Source: Christensenella sp. UBA4263
Lineage (GTDB): Bacteria > Bacillota > Clostridia > Christensenellales > Aristaeellaceae
Reading direction: 5' to 3'
Length of the DNA stretch: 27,603 nt
Assembly: GCA_002395225.1 (NCBI GenBank)
Contig: DGWH01000125.1
Coordinates: 1 to 27,603 of the forward strand
The position numbers and the translations under genes are program-made. The notes under the pieces were generated by a model. The model saw only the letters and a list, made by a program, of their open reading frames with translations, searched no databases and had not been told where the DNA came from. This document shows, piece after piece, positions 20,523-27,526 of this stretch (positions are counted from its first letter, which is position 1; each line of letters begins with the position of its first letter).

Positions 20523-21065
20523 TTACCTTGCGAACGGCATTCCAAGAAGACGAAGCAGTTCCTTGCACTCCTCATCGGTCTTGGCAGTCGTAACAAAGAT
20601 CATTTCCATTCCCCGGACTTTCTCCACTTTATCGTAATCGATTTCAGGGAAGAGGAGCTGTTCGCGAATGCCCAGCGCATAGTTTCCGCGGCCGTCGAAA
20701 GCCTTGTCGGAAACGCCGTGGAAGTCGCGGACACGGGGAAGTGCGATGTTCATAAGCTTATCAGCAAACTCATACATACGCTCGCCGCGGAGGGTTACCT
20801 TGGCACCCACGTTCATGCCCTCACGGAGCTTGAAGTTTGCGACGGACTTCTTGGCCTTGGTGACCAAAGCCTTCTGTCCGGCAATCGCCTCGAGTTCCTT
20901 CACAGCAGATTCGAGTGCTTTCGGATTGTCCTTGCAATCGCCCAGACCCATGTTGATGACGATCTTGTCGATCTTCGGGATCTGGTTCACGTTCTTGTAA
21001 CCGAATTTCTGCTGCAGGGCAGGAACGGCTTCGGTCACATACTTGTCATAAAGACGTGCATCCAT
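20523..21065 (-). CDS. rplE: 50S ribosomal protein L5
   Basis: L5 binds 5S rRNA and contacts the P-site tRNA elbow. The 180-residue product has the family core PKIDKIVINMGLGD, KFREGMNVG-like KLREGMNVGAKVTLRG and the C-terminal MEMIFVTTAKTDEECKELLRLLGMPF. ATG with AGGAGG upstream. Confidence 0.98.
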   Translation of the reverse strand: MDARLYDKYVTEAVPALQQKFGYKNVNQIPKIDKIVINMGLGDCKDNPKALESAVKELEAIAGQKALVTKAKKSVANFKLREGMNVGAKVTLRGERMYEFADKLMNIALPRVRDFHGVSDKAFDGRGNYALGIREQLLFPEIDYDKVEKVRGMEMIFVTTAKTDEECKELLRLLGMPFAR

Positions 21066-21083
21066 TACTCTGTTCCTCCTGCA

Positions 21084-21398
21084 TTACTGATCGAGAGCCG
21101 TGCCGCACTTCCGGCAGACACGAACCTTGGTTTTGTTCTCCAGAGTCTTATAACCGACACGAACGCCCTTCTTGCACTTCGGGCAGATCAGCATCACGTT
21201 GCTGGCATCAATCGCCGCTTCCTTTTCGACGATGTTGCCCGGCTGACCCTGTGCACGCGGCTTCATATGGCGCTTGACCATATTGACGTTCGAAACAATG
21301 ACCTTGTTCTCCTCCGGCATCGCCTTCAGGACCTGGCCCTGCTTCCCGCGATTCTTTCCAGTAATGACAACTACTGTATCGTTCTTATGGATCTGCAT
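21084..21398 (-). CDS. rplX: 50S ribosomal protein L24 with zinc ribbon
   Basis: L24 starts 50S assembly at the 5' end of 23S rRNA. The 104-residue product has the KOW motif (KNDTVVVITGKNRGKQGQVL, 5-24) and a C-terminal zinc ribbon with Cys72, Cys75, Cys95 and Cys98 (CPKC..CRKC), the form common in Firmicutes. The AAGGAGG site is rather far (about 13 nt) from the ATG. Confidence 0.98.
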   Translation of the reverse strand: MQIHKNDTVVVITGKNRGKQGQVLKAMPEENKVIVSNVNMVKRHMKPRAQGQPGNIVEKEAAIDASNVMLICPKCKKGVRVGYKTLENKTKVRVCRKCGTALDQ

Positions 21399-21415
21399 AT
21401 TCTTAGGCCACCTCC

Positions 21416-21784
21416 TTACAGGACTTCCGGCGCCAGAGACACGATCTTCATGAAGTCATGCTCACGCAGTTCACGTGCAACAGGTCCAAAGATACGGGTT
21501 CCTCTGGGCTGTTTGTCATTTCCGATGATAACCGCTGCGTTGTCATCGAAACGGATATAGGTGCCGTCGGGACGGCGATAGCTCTTGTGCGTACGAACGA
21601 TAACTGCCTTGACGACATCGCCCTTCTTCACAACGCCGCCGGGCGTTGCGCTCTTAACTGAGGCCATGATAATGTCGCCGACAGAACCGGTCTGCCGGAA
21701 GGAACCGCCCATTACGCGGAAGCACATAATTTCTTTTGCGCCTGTGTTATCAGCAACTTTAAGACGCGTTTGCGGCTGAATCAT
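21416..21784 (-). CDS. rplN: 50S ribosomal protein L14
   Basis: L14 forms bridge B8 with the 30S subunit. The 122-residue product begins MIQPQTRLKVADNTGAKEIM and ends with ELREHDFMKIVSLAPEVL, full family length. ATG with AAGGAGG upstream. Confidence 0.99.
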   Translation of the reverse strand: MIQPQTRLKVADNTGAKEIMCFRVMGGSFRQTGSVGDIIMASVKSATPGGVVKKGDVVKAVIVRTHKSYRRPDGTYIRFDDNAAVIIGNDKQPRGTRIFGPVARELREHDFMKIVSLAPEVL

Positions 21785-21813
21785 TGAGTCTTTTCCTCCT
21801 TATCAGACAGGGC

Positions 21814-22074
21814 TTACTTCGCCTTTTCGATGATCTCGACAAGACGCCAGCGCTTGTCATGGCTAAGCGGACGGGTCTCCATGACGCGAACGGTATCGCC
21901 GATGCCACACTCGTTCTTCTCGTCATGAGCCTTAATCTTGGTTGTACGGTTGATGATCTTTCCGTACAGGGGATGACGAACGCGGTACTTAACTGCGACA
22001 GTAATCGTCTTGTCCATTTTATCGCTGACAACGACGCCTACCCGAGTCTTGCGCATTCCTCTTTCTTCAGACAT
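21814..22074 (-). CDS. rpsQ: 30S ribosomal protein S17
   Basis: An 86-residue OB-fold protein that binds the 5' domain of 16S rRNA. It contains RKTRVGVVVSDKMDKTITVAV, HPLYGKIINRTTKIKAHDE and IGDTVRVMETRPLSHDKRWRL, all typical. ATG with AAAGGAG upstream. Confidence 0.98.
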   Translation of the reverse strand: MSEERGMRKTRVGVVVSDKMDKTITVAVKYRVRHPLYGKIINRTTKIKAHDEKNECGIGDTVRVMETRPLSHDKRWRLVEIIEKAK

Positions 22075-22095
22075 GTGGTTTGTCTCCTTTCCGGA

Positions 22096-22296
22096 TTACG
22101 CCTGAGCCTTAAGCTCAAGGTTGCGAAGCGCCGTCTTTGCACGGGCGATGTCCCGCTTCGTTTTGGCAACGGACGAGGTGTCCTGCAGTGAATTGATCGC
22201 CATCTGGAAGCGCAGATTGAAGAGCTGTTTCTTGAGGTCAAGAATCTTCTCGTTGAGTTCCTCACGGGAGAGCTCATTAAAGTTGGTTCCCTTCAT
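22096..22296 (-). CDS. rpmC: 50S ribosomal protein L29
   Basis: A 66-residue two-helix protein near the exit tunnel, contacting trigger factor and SRP. It has NELSREELNEKILDLKKQLF and the RFQMAINSLQDTSSVAKTKRDIAR motif. Its ATG overlaps the rplP stop by one base (TAATG), so translation is coupled. Confidence 0.98.
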   Translation of the reverse strand: MKGTNFNELSREELNEKILDLKKQLFNLRFQMAINSLQDTSSVAKTKRDIARAKTALRNLELKAQA

Positions 22297-22733
22297 TACG
22301 CTTCACCACCTTCACTTGTTTTTTCCTGCTCACGGGCAATGATCTTCGTCTTGCAGGGCAGCTTGTGAGCGGCAAGACGGAGGGCCTCGCGGGCATCCGC
22401 TTCGGCAACACCCTTGATCTCAAACAGCACACGGCCCGGCTTTACAACTGCAACCCAGTACTCGGGCGAGCCCTTGCCTGAACCCATTCGGGTCTCAGCC
22501 GGCTTCTCAGTAATCGGCTTATCCGGGAAGATTTTGATCCAGACCTGTCCGCCGCGCTTCGTATAACGGGTCAGCGCAACACGGGCAGCTTCGATCTGAC
22601 GGGCGGTCACCCAGCTCGGCTCAGTGGCCATCAGGCCAAACTCGCCGTAGGCAAGGAAATTGCCGCGCTGGGCCTTGCCCTTCATGCGGCCGCGGAAAAC
22701 ACGGCGACGCTTTACTCTCTTGGGCATCAACAT
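22296..22733 (-). CDS. rplP: 50S ribosomal protein L16
   Basis: L16 positions the A-site tRNA and binds 5S-proximal rRNA. The 145-residue protein starts MLMPKRVKRRRVFRGRMKG and contains WVTARQIEAARVALTRYTKRGGQVWIKIFPDKPITEKPAETRMGSGKG by position 45-92. The ATG at 22733 fits the GGAGG site 10 nt upstream better than the second ATG two codons later, which gives the more common MPKR start. Confidence 0.97.
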   Translation of the reverse strand: MLMPKRVKRRRVFRGRMKGKAQRGNFLAYGEFGLMATEPSWVTARQIEAARVALTRYTKRGGQVWIKIFPDKPITEKPAETRMGSGKGSPEYWVAVVKPGRVLFEIKGVAEADAREALRLAAHKLPCKTKIIAREQEKTSEGGEA

Positions 22734-22736
22734 GGT

Positions 22737-23465
22737 TTATTTGCCTCCTTCGGTCTTGGCTGCGGCCTTTTTGGCGGTCGGAAGCACCTGGCCCTTATAG
22801 ATCCAGACCTTCACGCCCAGACGGCCGTATGCGGTCTTCGCCTCGGCAAAGCCGTAATCAATGTCCGCTCTCAGGGTCTGCAGCGGAATGGAACCCTCGT
22901 GATAGCCCTCGGAACGTGCGATGTCCGCACCGCCAAGACGGCCGCCCACGCTGGTCTTGATGCCCTTGGCACCTGCCCGCATGGAGCTCTGGAGGCATTT
23001 CTTCATTGCACGACGGAATGAGACACGGTTCTCCAGCTGCTGCGCAATGTTCTCGGCGACGAGCTGCGCATCCAGGTCCGGAGACTTGATCTCCTGTACA
23101 TTGAGCAGGACCTGCACCTTTCCGGCGCCGCCCAGATGCTTGATGATGGCAGCCTTGATCTTCTCAATGTTGGCACCATTGGCACCGATGACAATGCCCG
23201 GCTTTGCGACATTCAGCGTCACCGTCACGCGGGTCTTGTCGTTATCAAACCGACGCTCGATTTCAATTTTGGAAACGCCGGCATCATAAAGCTTCACCGT
23301 GCGGTTGCTCTTATCATCCACAAACTCGAAATTCTTGATCATTTCGCGCAGCTTTGCATCGGAGATAAGATTGTCGGCAAAGTCCTTTTTATCCGCATAC
23401 CAACGGGCGTCCCAGTTCTTGATGACGCCGACGCGAGCGCCGTGCGGATTCACTTTCTGGCCCAT
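22737..23465 (-). CDS. rpsC: 30S ribosomal protein S3
   Basis: S3 lines the mRNA entry channel and has helicase activity with S4 and S5. The 242-residue product has MGQKVNPHGARVGVIKNWDA, a KH domain with VIGANGANIEKIK and the C-terminal domain GGRLGGADIARSEGYHEGSIP. It has a short basic tail KAAAKTEGGK. ATG with AAGGAGG upstream. Confidence 0.98.
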   Translation of the reverse strand: MGQKVNPHGARVGVIKNWDARWYADKKDFADNLISDAKLREMIKNFEFVDDKSNRTVKLYDAGVSKIEIERRFDNDKTRVTVTLNVAKPGIVIGANGANIEKIKAAIIKHLGGAGKVQVLLNVQEIKSPDLDAQLVAENIAQQLENRVSFRRAMKKCLQSSMRAGAKGIKTSVGGRLGGADIARSEGYHEGSIPLQTLRADIDYGFAEAKTAYGRLGVKVWIYKGQVLPTAKKAAAKTEGGK

Positions 23466-23477
23466 CCGAAAACCTCC

Positions 23478-23867
23478 TTATTTCTGGTCGAGCACGATAG
23501 TAATGTGACTCGTGCGTTTAAGCATCGGGGATGCACTGCCGCGACTTCTCGCAACATAACGCTTCAGTGTCGGGCCGGGGTTCGCATAAACCTCAGCAAC
23601 ATACATGGAGCCACGGGACATTGCATTGTTTTCACGGTTCTCGCCGTTGGCGATAGCGGAGAGCAGCAGCTTTTCCATAACCGGTGCGGCTGCCTTCGGG
23701 GTGTACATCAGGATAGCCAGCGCTTCCTCAGCACTCTTTCCGCGAATCAGATCTGCAACGATCTTCACCTTGCTCGAGGAGATCCGGACATATTTGGCAG
23801 TTGCATGGGGCCGCTTGTCAGCATTGGCCTTCCGTGCATTTGCTTTCTCACGAATTCTTTTTGCCAT
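23478..23867 (-). CDS. rplV: 50S ribosomal protein L22
   Basis: L22 has an extended hairpin lining the peptide exit tunnel. The 129-residue product has an extra basic N-terminus (AKRIREKANARKANADKRPH), then the core ATAKYVRISSSKVKIVADLI and the hairpin AEVYANPGPTLKRYVARSRGSASPMLKRTSHITI. ATG with AAAGGAG upstream. Confidence 0.98.
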   Translation of the reverse strand: MAKRIREKANARKANADKRPHATAKYVRISSSKVKIVADLIRGKSAEEALAILMYTPKAAAPVMEKLLLSAIANGENRENNAMSRGSMYVAEVYANPGPTLKRYVARSRGSASPMLKRTSHITIVLDQK

Positions 23868-23881
23868 GTGTCTTCACTCCT

Positions 23882-24163
23882 TTACTTTCCACCGGAGCTC
23901 TTCTCGGTTCCAGCATGACCCCGGAAGGTCCGTGTTGGAGCGAACTCACCCAGCTTATGTCCAACCATCTCTTCAACAATATAGACAGGCACATGCTTGC
24001 GGCCGTCATAGACAGCAATGGTGTGACCTACCATTTCCGGGAAAATTGTCGATGCACGGGACCAGGTCTTGAGCACGCTCTTTTTCCCTGTCTCATTCAT
24101 CGCTACGACCCTCTTGAGCAGCTTCTCTGCTACATAAGGGCCCTTTTTGACCGATCTGCTCAT
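23882..24163 (-). CDS. rpsS: 30S ribosomal protein S19
   Basis: A 93-residue head protein that forms a complex with S13 near the A site. It begins MSRSVKKGPYVAEKLLKRV and contains RASTIFPEMVGHTIAVYDGRK and GHKLGEFAPTRTFRGHAG. ATG with AGGAGG upstream. Confidence 0.98.
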   Translation of the reverse strand: MSRSVKKGPYVAEKLLKRVVAMNETGKKSVLKTWSRASTIFPEMVGHTIAVYDGRKHVPVYIVEEMVGHKLGEFAPTRTFRGHAGTEKSSGGK

Positions 24164-24179
24164 TGATGAGTCCTCCTAA

Positions 24180-25013
24180 TTACTTCTTGCCAGCACGCTT
24201 CACGATCTTGCGATCCGAATACTTGTTGTGCTTACGGGTCTTAAGGCCAAGTGCCGGTTTGCCCCACGGCGTAACAGGTGCCGGAAGACCGACAGGGCTC
24301 TTGCCCTCACCGCCGCCATGCGGATGATCGCAGGGGTTCATGACAACACCGCGGACAGTCGGACGGATACCCATGTGACGGGTGCGGCCGGCTTTACCGA
24401 TGCGGACGTTGCTGTGATCCGAATTGCCTACGGTACCAATGGTCGCCTTGGCATCAATGGAGATCATGCGGACCTCACCGGAAGGAAGACGAACCTGAGC
24501 AAACTTGCCTTCCTTAGCCATCAGCTGTGCGGAATCGCCGGCGCTGCGAACCATCTGGCCGCCACGGCCGGGGATGATTTCCACGTTGTGAATCAGTGTG
24601 CCGAGAGGAATCAGGCGAAGCGGCAGTGCGTTGCCGGGCTTGATATCAGCACCCTCGCCGCTCAGAACGGTATCACCGACCTTGAGGTCAAGCGGCGCAA
24701 GAATGTAACGCTTCTCGCCGTCTGCGTAGTACAGCAGCGCGATGTTCGCGGTACGGTTCGGATCGTATTCAATGCCTGCAACTCTGGCCGGGATGCCGTC
24801 CTTGTTGCGCTTGAAGTCGATCTGACGGTATTTCACCTTGTTTCCGCCACCCTGGTGACGAACGGTGATCTTCCCCTGATTATTGCGGCCCGCACGATTT
24901 TTCTTAATCTCTACGAGGCTTTTCTCAGGGGTTTTCTTGGTGACTTCCTCGAAAGTGAGCACAGACATGAAACGTCTTGCCGGGGAAGTCGGCTTATAAA
25001 CACGAATGGCCAT
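24180..25013 (-). CDS. rplB: 50S ribosomal protein L2
   Basis: L2 is needed for subunit association and supports the peptidyl transferase centre. The 277-residue product has the N-terminal KPTSPARRFMSVLTFEEVTK, the OB/SH3 core with HQGGGNKVKYRQIDFKRNKDG, and the C-terminal DHPHGGGEGKSPVG loop with the conserved His. Full family length. ATG with GGGAGGG upstream. Confidence 0.99.
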   Translation of the reverse strand: MAIRVYKPTSPARRFMSVLTFEEVTKKTPEKSLVEIKKNRAGRNNQGKITVRHQGGGNKVKYRQIDFKRNKDGIPARVAGIEYDPNRTANIALLYYADGEKRYILAPLDLKVGDTVLSGEGADIKPGNALPLRLIPLGTLIHNVEIIPGRGGQMVRSAGDSAQLMAKEGKFAQVRLPSGEVRMISIDAKATIGTVGNSDHSNVRIGKAGRTRHMGIRPTVRGVVMNPCDHPHGGGEGKSPVGLPAPVTPWGKPALGLKTRKHNKYSDRKIVKRAGKK

Positions 25014-25028
25014 TTCTTACCCTCCCTG

Positions 25029-25322
25029 TTACTGCTCGCCGTCAAAGAAGTCGATGGTCTTGGAATCCGGCTTCAGCGTCACATATGCCTTCTTGATCTC
25101 GGGGGTGCGACCGGAGTAGCGACCCTGGCGCTTAATCTTGCCAAGTGTACGCAGCGTATTCACGCTGTCAACTTTTACATCAAAGACGGCCTCAACAGCC
25201 TTCCTGATTTCGATTTTGTTTGCATCCTTCGCCACTTCAAAAACATAGCGCTTTTCATTCACGCTGCCGAATGCTTTCTCGCTGACGACGGGGCGGAGAA
25301 TGATGTCATGAGGATTTTTCAT
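25029..25322 (-). CDS. rplW: 50S ribosomal protein L23
   Basis: L23 is at the tunnel exit and docks trigger factor and SRP. The 97-residue product has DIILRPVVSEKAFGSVNEKR, FEVAKDANKIEIRKAVEAVF and the long rRNA-binding loop with KIKRQGRYSGRTPEIKKAYV. Its ATG overlaps the rplD stop (TAATG). Confidence 0.98.
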   Translation of the reverse strand: MKNPHDIILRPVVSEKAFGSVNEKRYVFEVAKDANKIEIRKAVEAVFDVKVDSVNTLRTLGKIKRQGRYSGRTPEIKKAYVTLKPDSKTIDFFDGEQ

Positions 25323-25945
25323 TATGCGTAAACCTCCTCAACCAGTTTCACCGCTTCCTCGGTGATGATGAACTTCTCATTGGCGAGGATGTCATACACA
25401 TTGATGGTGTTGACATAGGCGGTCTTCAGTCCAGGGATATTTGCGCTGGCACGGGTCACAGACTCATTCGGGCCGGCAAGAACCAGCAGCGCGGTCTTCT
25501 CAATTCCGAGATTCTTGAGAATCTTGGCGACCTCACGGGTCTTCGGCTGAGTAAGAGCGATTTTATCAAGCACGATCATCTCGTTCTCGCTGACCTTGGA
25601 TGTCAGGACACCCTTCATGGCCAGGCGCTTGATCTTCTTGGGAACCTTGATCACATAATCACGCGGCTTCGGAGCGAATACCACGCCGCCGTGTGTGAAC
25701 TGCGGTGCGCGGTTGCCATGGTGACGTGCATTGCCGGTACCCTTCTGACGGTAGATTTTCCGTCCGCCTCCGCGAACCTCGCCGCGGGTCTTGGCAGACT
25801 GGGTTCCCTGCCGCTTTGCAGCCAGCTGGCTGCGGACAACCAGGTGAATGGCGCTCTCGTTGATCTCGCTGGCAAAGACTGATTCGTTCAGTTCAATCTC
25901 GCTAACCTTTGCGCCGTCCTGATTCAATACAGCAATCTTAGGCAT
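25322..25945 (-). CDS. rplD: 50S ribosomal protein L4
   Basis: L4 has an extended loop reaching the exit tunnel and in E. coli also represses the S10 operon through its leader. The 207-residue product has the tunnel loop RGGGRKIYRQKGTGNARHHG (about 62-81), where the more usual GTGRAR reads GTGNAR, and then the KPRDYVIKVPKKIKRLAMKG helix. The C-terminal half shows LLVLAGPNESVTRASANIPG. Its own leader target may be the folded region before rpsJ (inference). Confidence 0.98.
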   Translation of the reverse strand: MPKIAVLNQDGAKVSEIELNESVFASEINESAIHLVVRSQLAAKRQGTQSAKTRGEVRGGGRKIYRQKGTGNARHHGNRAPQFTHGGVVFAPKPRDYVIKVPKKIKRLAMKGVLTSKVSENEMIVLDKIALTQPKTREVAKILKNLGIEKTALLVLAGPNESVTRASANIPGLKTAYVNTINVYDILANEKFIITEEAVKLVEEVYA

Positions 25946-25963
25946 TGAAACAGTTCCTCCTTA

Positions 25964-26605
25964 TCAGGCTTTTACGGAATCGCGGATCACAAGCGTTCCG
26001 CCATTCGGTCCCGGCACGGCGCCTCTGACAAGCAGAAGGTTGCGTTCCTTATCCACACGAACCACACCCACGTTGAGAGTGGTGACACGCTCGACACCGT
26101 ACTGTCCGGGCATCTTCTTGTTCTTGAACACACGGGACGGATCGGAGTTAGCGCTCATGGAGCCAACACCGCGATGATACTTGGAACCGTGTGCCATAGG
26201 GCCGGTATGGTGATTCCAGCGCTGAATGACACCGCTGTATCCATGACCTTTGGTGATACCGGTGATATCCACGCGGTCACCAGCCGCGAATACATCGACC
26301 AGAACATTGTCGCCAACATTATAGGCGCTGCAGTCCTCAAGGCGAAGTTCGCGCAGATTCCGGCAGGGGGCCACACCTGCTTTTTTGTAATGACCGGCCA
26401 TCGGCTTGTTTACCAGCTTCTTTGCGCGGTTCTCGGCATACTCGTCAAATCCAACCTGGATCGCCTCATAGCCGTCCTTTTCGACCGTCTTCTTCTGCAC
26501 AACAGGGCAGGGACCGGCTTGGATGACCGTGACCGGGATCAGACGGCCGTCTTCTGCGAAGATCTGAGTCATACCGATCTTCTTCCCGACGATACCTTTC
26601 TTCAT
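25964..26605 (-). CDS. rplC: 50S ribosomal protein L3
   Basis: L3 is an early assembly protein near the peptidyl transferase centre. The 213-residue product starts MKKGIVGKKIGMTQIFAEDG and has GHGYSGVIQRWNHHTGPMAHGS and the central loop GSMSANSDPSRVFKNKKMPGQ. The second of two closely spaced ATG codons (26605) is chosen because AGGAGG is 9 nt before it but only 3 nt before the first (26611), and MKKGI is the family start. Confidence 0.97.
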   Translation of the reverse strand: MKKGIVGKKIGMTQIFAEDGRLIPVTVIQAGPCPVVQKKTVEKDGYEAIQVGFDEYAENRAKKLVNKPMAGHYKKAGVAPCRNLRELRLEDCSAYNVGDNVLVDVFAAGDRVDITGITKGHGYSGVIQRWNHHTGPMAHGSKYHRGVGSMSANSDPSRVFKNKKMPGQYGVERVTTLNVGVVRVDKERNLLLVRGAVPGPNGGTLVIRDSVKA

Positions 26606-26622
26606 TTTCATCTACCTCCTGA

Positions 26623-26931
26623 TCACAGTTTAATCTCGATTTCAACGCCAGCCGGCAGATCGAGCTTTTCCATCGCATCAAATGTGGCACGGGTCGGATT
26701 CTGAACGTCGATCAGACGCTTGTGGGTGCGCTGTTCGAACTGCTCGCGGGAATCCTTATACTTGTGCGGCGCACGAAGGATGGTGATGATTTCCTTCTCC
26801 GTCGGAAGCGGAATCGGGCCGGAGACCTTGGAGCCGGTACGGCGTGCAGTCTCAACAATACGCTCAGCAGCCTGATCAACAAGGCTGTGCTCATAGGCCC
26901 AGAGCTTGATACGGATCTTTTTATTGGCCAT
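26623..26931 (-). CDS. rpsJ: 30S ribosomal protein S10
   Basis: S10 is a head protein and the NusE transcription antitermination factor. The 102-residue product begins MANKKIRIKLWAYEHSLVDQ and contains TGSKVSGPIPLPTEKEIITILRAPHKYKDSREQFEQRTHKRLIDV. First gene of the operon, behind a promoter and a leader of about 155 nt. AAGGAGG lies 7 nt before the ATG. Confidence 0.99.
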   Translation of the reverse strand: MANKKIRIKLWAYEHSLVDQAAERIVETARRTGSKVSGPIPLPTEKEIITILRAPHKYKDSREQFEQRTHKRLIDVQNPTRATFDAMEKLDLPAGVEIEIKL

Positions 26932-26947
26932 TTCTTTTCCTCCTTAT

Positions 26948-27064
26948 TCGTACTCAAGTACGACTTGCTTGGCTTTTGCCCTGCATGACGGATCTTGAGC
27001 CGTCGTCCGATTAGCGGACATGGTCCGTAACAGTTACCTCACTGGCCAGTGAGCAATCTGTTAC
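26948..27064 (-). promoter_or_regulatory. Structured S10 operon leader
   Basis: In transcription order: (1) a hairpin with GTAACAG/CTGTTAC (27027-27033 and 27058-27064), an ATTG/GTAA internal loop and CTCACT/AGTGAG around GGCC; (2) CGGAC (27015-27019), which can pair with GTCCG on either side (27005-27009 or 27023-27027) but not both; (3) GACGG/CCGTC (26987-27004); (4) a 6-7-bp TCGTAC/GTACGA stem (26948-26963) next to the ribosome binding site. The mutually exclusive pairings suggest a switch. No U-tract is seen, so control of translation or of a factor-dependent stop is more likely than intrinsic attenuation. L4 is the E. coli regulator at this place. Confidence 0.55.
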
Positions 27065-27091
27065 TTCATCCCTTTGCAGACATCGTGGCGT

Positions 27092-27120
27092 ATTATATGC
27101 GTTTTATTTCTCAAATGCAA
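27092..27120 (-). promoter_or_regulatory. S10 operon promoter
   Basis: Minus strand: -35 TTGCAT (27115-27120), 17-bp spacer, -10 TATAAT (27092-27097, perfect). Transcription would start near 27085. The weak -35 is backed by A-tracts immediately upstream, as in strong rRNA and ribosomal-protein promoters. Confidence 0.8.
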
Positions 27121-27163
27121 CCCCTTTTTTTCGATTTTTTCAAATTTTTTATTCTTTTTTTCC
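27121..27163 (-). promoter_or_regulatory. Phased A-tracts upstream of the S10 promoter (UP-element-like)
   Basis: Four runs of 6-7 A on the minus strand, at 27125-27131, 27135-27140, 27145-27150 and 27155-27161, have centres about 10 bp apart, the helical repeat. Such phasing gives intrinsic curvature, and its place directly upstream of the -35 fits an UP element contacted by the RNA polymerase alpha C-terminal domain. Confidence 0.65.
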
Positions 27164-27247
27164 GTCCTGCATTCCCCATCAGCGCCCTGACTTTCCTTTA
27201 TTCTGGGGGAGTTCATCCCTGGCTTCCTCAAACCATTGTCCACTCAC

Positions 27248-27296
27248 CCACGCGTTTCATATATAGGGCTCATTTCCACGCATCCACGCGTTTCAT
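27248..27296. repeat. 13-bp direct repeat CCACGCGTTTCAT, two copies
   Basis: The same 13 bases occur at 27248-27260 and 27284-27296, start to start 36 bp. No inverted symmetry is evident apart from ACGCGT. Function unknown. Confidence 0.6.
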
Positions 27297-27430
27297 TTCC
27301 GCATCGTCCTTTCCCCCTCCGGTTTCCCTGCCTGCGGCCATGGACCTGCATTCCTTTCCTCGATCAGGCCAATTTTCAGCCGGTCTGCGGCAGATCCGCA
27401 CCTGATGATGCTCTTTTATCCGTTTTCTGG

Positions 27431-27526
27431 TTTTCCGGGTGACCTATTATAAATAGGAAGAAACAGGTCCGGATCCCTCTCTCTTCCGTTTTCCGGATGG
27501 CTATACAATAGGAAGAAACAGGTTTT
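27431..27526. repeat. Two imperfect direct repeats of about 55-58 bp
   Basis: Copy 1 starts TTTTCCGG at 27431 and copy 2 at 27489. Both contain AATAGGAAGAAACAGGT (27452-27468 and 27507-27523), exactly 17 bases identical, with a 3-base length difference in the AT-rich part before it. The first copy has CCTAT-TATAA-ATAGG, a small inverted repeat. These may belong to an upstream unit cut by the window edge. Confidence 0.7.

Noticed and set aside
20457..21560. Plus-strand open frame of 367 codons
   Set aside because: Antisense to rplE and rplX; no ribosome binding site or recognisable domain.
25711..25785. Macrolide-resistance change in the L4 tunnel loop (GTGNAR instead of GTGRAR)
   Set aside because: The position differs from the common form, but I cannot tell it from lineage variation and it is not a clear known resistance substitution.
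27049..27405. Plus-strand open frame of 118 codons upstream of rpsJ
   Set aside because: It runs through the S10 promoter and the A-tracts (giving a poly-Phe segment), lacks a ribosome binding site and resembles no protein.
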